The notes under the pieces: generated by a model
Databases searched by the model: none
Told to the model about the DNA's origin: nothing
Seen by the model: only the letters and a program-made list of their open reading frames with translations
Made by a program: the position numbers and the translations under genes
DNA from: Novosphingobium lindaniclasticum LE124
Lineage (GTDB): Bacteria > Pseudomonadota > Alphaproteobacteria > Sphingomonadales > Sphingomonadaceae
Direction: 5' to 3'
NCBI RefSeq assembly: GCF_000445125.1
Contig: NZ_ATHL01000151.1
Location: 47,166 to 111,165 of the forward strand
Length of the DNA stretch: 64,000 bases
In this document: in pieces, positions 61,002 through 64,000 of the stretch
How positions within the stretch are numbered: the first letter of the stretch is position 1
Layout: each line of letters starts with the position of its first letter

Positions 61002-61586
61002 ATGACCGAAATTTCATCCACCCCCCGGCGGGTCGTGGGCCTGGGCGGCACCTTCCGCCAGGCCTCTTCCAGCGAGCGGATCGTGCGCGCCGTGCTGGCC
61101 GAATGTGCCGCAGTGGGCGCTGAAACCGTGATGTTCGACGGACCGGCGCTTGCCGGCCTGCCGCATTTCAACCCGGAGAAACCGGATCGCACGCCCGAGG
61201 AACAGGCGCTTGTCGAAGCCGTGCGCGGCGCCGATGGGATCGTCATCGGCAGCCCCGGCTATCACGGCGGCTATTCCGGCCTGGTGAAGAACGCCATCGA
61301 CCTGCTGGAAGACCTGCGCGGCGATCCGCGCGTCTATTTCGAGGGGCGTCCGGTCGGCCTGGTGGTCACGGCGGCCGGCTGGCAGGCCTGCGGCACTACG
61401 CTTTCGGCCCTGCGCGACGTCGTCCATGCCATGCGCGGCTGGCCGACGCCGGTAGGCGTCGCCGTCAATTCGGTGGAGCAGAAGCCGTTCGCACCCGACG
61501 GTTCGCTGGCCGATGACGGCATCGCCGCTGCCGTGCGCGCGCAGGCGCGGCAGATCATGGGCTTCCGCATGGAGGCGGGGGCATGA
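61002..61586 (+). CDS. NADPH-dependent FMN reductase
   Basis: A 194-residue flavodoxin-fold reductase (RVVGLGGTFRQASSSERIVR phosphate loop, GIVIGSPGYHGGYSGLVKNA, LVVTAAGWQACGTTLS), supplying reduced FMN to the LLM monooxygenase encoded upstream. GAGGAG lies before ATG 61002. Its stop overlaps the GH3 ATG (ATGA), so reductase and glucosidase are translationally coupled. Confidence 0.92.
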   Translation: MTEISSTPRRVVGLGGTFRQASSSERIVRAVLAECAAVGAETVMFDGPALAGLPHFNPEKPDRTPEEQALVEAVRGADGIVIGSPGYHGGYSGLVKNAIDLLEDLRGDPRVYFEGRPVGLVVTAAGWQACGTTLSALRDVVHAMRGWPTPVGVAVNSVEQKPFAPDGSLADDGIAAAVRAQARQIMGFRMEAGA

Positions 61587-63955
61587 TCCTGGCGCAGTCC
61601 TGCGCGCTCACGGCGGGGGGCGCCATGTGGTCCTCGCTGGCCGTGCCGGAAGCGGGCGTTCCGGCCTTCACCATGTCGGATGGGCCGCTCGGCATCGCCA
61701 GCGGGAAGGTGGACGAGCGCGACATCGCCTTGCTCAGCCCCTGCTCGACCCTGCTCGGCGCGACCTGGGATCGCGAACTCACGCGCCGGATCGGCGCCCT
61801 GGTGGGAAGCGAGGCAGTCTCGCGCGGCGTCGATGCCGTGCTCGCGCCCAATCTCAACCTCGCGCGCAGTCCATTGGCGGGCCGCGCCTTCGAGTATTTC
61901 TCCGAGGACCCGGTGCTGACGGGCGTGCTCGGCGCGGAATGGGTGAGCGGTCTGCAATCGACCGGTACCGGCTCGATCGCCAAGCACCTGGTCTGCAACG
62001 ACAGCGAAACCGCGCGTGACGAAGTCGACGTGCGGGTGGACGAGCGGACCTTGCGTGAGGTCTACCTCCTGCCTTTCGAATATGCCGCCAAGGCCGGCTG
62101 CGCGGGGCTGATGGCGGCCTACAACAAAGTCAACGGATCCTGGTGTTCCGAGCAGGCCCATGTCCTGACGCAAGTCGTCAAGCAGGACTGGGGCTTCGCG
62201 GGGCTGGTCATGAGCGACTGGTTCGGCACGCACTCCAGCGAAGGCACGATCAATGCCGGGCTCGATCTGGAAATGCCGGGACCGGCGCGCTTCATGGGAA
62301 GCGAGCTGGAAGCGGCCGTAGCGGCAGGGACGGTCGATCGGGCGCGCGTCGAGGATGCGGCATCGCGCGTCGCTGCGGTCGCGCGCCGCATCACCGCGGG
62401 CAAGGCGCCGCCGATGCCCGCCGCCGAAGCCGAGGCGCTGCTGGTGGAGGCGGCCGCGGCCGGGTTCACTTTGCTGCGCAACGAAGGCGGCATGCTGCCG
62501 CTCGTGCCGGGATCGGTCAAGCGGCTGGCGGTGATCGGCCCCAATGCCTGGGCGCCGTGCTTCCAGGGCGGCACTTTCGCCAAGATCTCGATCTCGCCCG
62601 ATGTGCCGACGCCCGTGGCGATGCTGCGCGAGACGTATGGGGCGTCTTGCGAGATCCTGTTCGAACCCGGCGTCGACCCGCAGCCGCGCCTGCCGAACAT
62701 GACAGTGGTGCCCGCGCTCGATATCGGCGACGGCTGCACGCGGGGTATGACGCTTGAATATTTCGGCGCGCCGGACTGCGCGGGCGAGGTGCTGACGCGG
62801 GAGACCCGGGATACCAATTCGCTCGTCTGGTTCGTCGGCGTCCACGATCAGGCGCGTTTCACCGAGCCCGGATCGGTGCGGGCCAGCGGCCGCTATGTTG
62901 CGCAGCATGGCGGCGCGCACAGGCTGCACCTCGGCTCTACCGGCGTCGCGCGTATTCTCGTCGATGGCGAGGAAGTGCTGGGGGTGGGCGGCGATATCCC
63001 GGCAGGTGACGTCATGGGCGTGCTCAAGCGCGGTGATTCCGATCATGTCAGCCTCGACCTTGCCGAAGGTCAGGAGGTCACGATTTCGGTCGAGTTCTCG
63101 TGGACCGGCGGGCGCGTTCAAGGTCTCTGGTATGGCCTACGCGGGCCCGGCAGCGCCGAGGACATGCTGCAGGCCGCCGTCGATGCTGCACGCGCGGCGG
63201 ATGCGGTGTTCCTGATCGTCGGCGAGACGTCGGACTCCAGCGTCGAGAGCAAGGACCGCCCCGATACTCTGCTGCCCGCCGAACAGCTGCGCCTGATCGA
63301 AGCCGTCACTTCCGCCAATCCGCGCACGGCGGTGATCGTCAACGTGGGTCATGCCTTCGACAGTGCCTGGGAAGACAGGGCGGCGGCGGTGCTTTCGGTC
63401 TGGTATCCCGGCGAGGGTTTCGCCTGCGCGCTGGCGGACGTGCTTTCGGGCCGGCGCGAGCCGGGCGGACGATTGCCGGTGACGATCGCGGCGGACGAGC
63501 GCGACTATCCCGCCTTCGCGCTCCGGCCCGACGCAGACGGTACGCTGGCCTATCGCGAAGGCACGCTGCTCGGCTATCGGGGCCTTGTGGCGCGCGGCAA
63601 GGCGGCGCGTCATCCCTTCGGATCCGGCATGGGCTATGCGCGCTTCGCGTGGACCGATGCTGCGGAGGAAGGCGGCGTGCTGCACCTTACCGTGACCAAC
63701 CTGTCGAAGCGCACCGGCAGCGACGTCGTGCAGGTCTACCGCGACCATCCGGAGCCGGCGCTGGTGGGCTTCACCCGCGTCGAACTCGCTGCCGGCGAGA
63801 GCCGCCGCGTGACCGTGCCGGTGGAACCCCGCGCGCTCCAGCGCTGGGGCGAGCAAGGCTGGGAACCGCTCGCCGAGCGTCTCGTGCTGCGGCTCGCCCG
63901 TAACTGCGAAGACGCAGGGCTGCGCGTCGAGATGGAGATTGCTGCACTCGCCTGA
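61583..63955 (+). CDS. GH3 beta-glucosidase with PA14 insertion, cytoplasmic
   Basis: A 790-residue family 3 enzyme without a signal peptide, so probably cytoplasmic. The barrel has MSDGPLGIASG, LLGATWDRELTRRIG, LAPNLNLARSPLAGRAFEYF and the nucleophile Asp in VMSDWFGTHS (about residue 212). A PA14-like domain (MTLEYFGAPDCAGEVL ... LHLGSTGVARILVDGEEVL, about 385-520) interrupts the second domain, as in BglB-type glucosidases. ESKDRPDTLLPAEQ carries the likely acid/base. In this operon it would cleave glucose from an imported glycoside before or after oxidation. Confidence 0.92.
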   Translation: MILAQSCALTAGGAMWSSLAVPEAGVPAFTMSDGPLGIASGKVDERDIALLSPCSTLLGATWDRELTRRIGALVGSEAVSRGVDAVLAPNLNLARSPLAGRAFEYFSEDPVLTGVLGAEWVSGLQSTGTGSIAKHLVCNDSETARDEVDVRVDERTLREVYLLPFEYAAKAGCAGLMAAYNKVNGSWCSEQAHVLTQVVKQDWGFAGLVMSDWFGTHSSEGTINAGLDLEMPGPARFMGSELEAAVAAGTVDRARVEDAASRVAAVARRITAGKAPPMPAAEAEALLVEAAAAGFTLLRNEGGMLPLVPGSVKRLAVIGPNAWAPCFQGGTFAKISISPDVPTPVAMLRETYGASCEILFEPGVDPQPRLPNMTVVPALDIGDGCTRGMTLEYFGAPDCAGEVLTRETRDTNSLVWFVGVHDQARFTEPGSVRASGRYVAQHGGAHRLHLGSTGVARILVDGEEVLGVGGDIPAGDVMGVLKRGDSDHVSLDLAEGQEVTISVEFSWTGGRVQGLWYGLRGPGSAEDMLQAAVDAARAADAVFLIVGETSDSSVESKDRPDTLLPAEQLRLIEAVTSANPRTAVIVNVGHAFDSAWEDRAAAVLSVWYPGEGFACALADVLSGRREPGGRLPVTIAADERDYPAFALRPDADGTLAYREGTLLGYRGLVARGKAARHPFGSGMGYARFAWTDAAEEGGVLHLTVTNLSKRTGSDVVQVYRDHPEPALVGFTRVELAAGESRRVTVPVEPRALQRWGEQGWEPLAERLVLRLARNCEDAGLRVEMEIAALA

Positions 63956-64000
63956 CGTGCAGCAATGGAGCACAAGGAAAGACCCGCCGGGATCGCTCCC

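Noticed and set aside
63956..64000. Possible gene starting at ATG 63969 and running out of the window
   Set aside because: Only ten codons are visible and no motif can be seen.

Overview
The window looks like chromosomal DNA of a GC-rich alphaproteobacterium of the sphingomonad group, most likely Novosphingobium or a close relative. The grounds are four large TonB-dependent receptors, Tat-exported hydrolases, an enolase-superfamily mannonate dehydratase whose active-site residues line up at a constant +1 offset with those I recall for the Novosphingobium aromaticivorans enzyme, and dispersed REP-like palindromes. I saw no rRNA, tRNA, CRISPR array, phage or transposase gene.

Region 1 (1-19.98 kb) is a glucuronoxylan/hemicellulose utilisation locus. 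It encodes a sugar porter (partial), a LacI-type regulator, a GH67 alpha-glucuronidase, and a tightly overlapping operon of GH3, manD, a hexuronate MFS transporter, uxaC, a fructuronate reductase and a GH35/DUF5597 enzyme. A TonB receptor, an SGNH esterase and a GH43 lipoprotein follow. Near-identical 13-bp LacI-type operators (GATASCGCTAMCA) sit upstream of the GH3 operon, flank the receptor promoter and precede GH43; a related site lies upstream of the lacI gene. Together the genes would capture decorated xylo-oligosaccharides, debranch them and send glucuronate through fructuronate and mannonate to KDG.

Region 2 (20-30.7 kb) is mixed housekeeping and stress genes: a small CxxC protein, cstA-ybdD, an ATP-grasp ligase with a C-terminal membrane tail overlapping a TauE/SafE permease, a CDP-alcohol phosphatidyltransferase, a Na+/H+ antiporter, a stand-alone M17 N-terminal domain protein, pirin, and a LuxR-type regulator with a degenerate receiver. 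A canonical NarL-type regulator and a large propeller-type sensor kinase follow (to 33.7 kb).

Region 3 (33.7-40.7 kb, all minus strand) is an operon-like run: isochorismatase, XapX, amidohydrolase, double-VOC protein, DoxX and an alginate-export-type outer membrane protein, followed by a DUF1275 protein. A 42-bp promoter element with 22 positions identical in all copies occurs at similar distances upstream of pirin, DUF1275 and the isochorismatase. It defines what looks like an undescribed regulon. Two REP doublets lie in this run; one is in frame with the start of the outer membrane protein.

Region 4 (40.9-51.2 kb) is a phosphate-ester scavenging island: ECF sigma/FecR/STN-type TonB receptor, PhoD, a second TonB receptor and an alkaline phosphatase preceded by a clear Pho box. 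Small genes follow: a single-domain response regulator, an 82-residue hypothetical protein and a small beta-barrel protein. A second alginate-export-type protein comes next.

Region 5 (54.5-64 kb) holds an MBL-fold hydrolase, two TetR regulators, a PAS-domain gene remnant, a TonB receptor, a luciferase-type monooxygenase with an FMN reductase, and a PA14-containing GH3 glucosidase. A repeated AATWAGAAT motif in the control regions suggests joint TetR control. The set could import, deglycosylate and oxidise a glycosylated organic compound.
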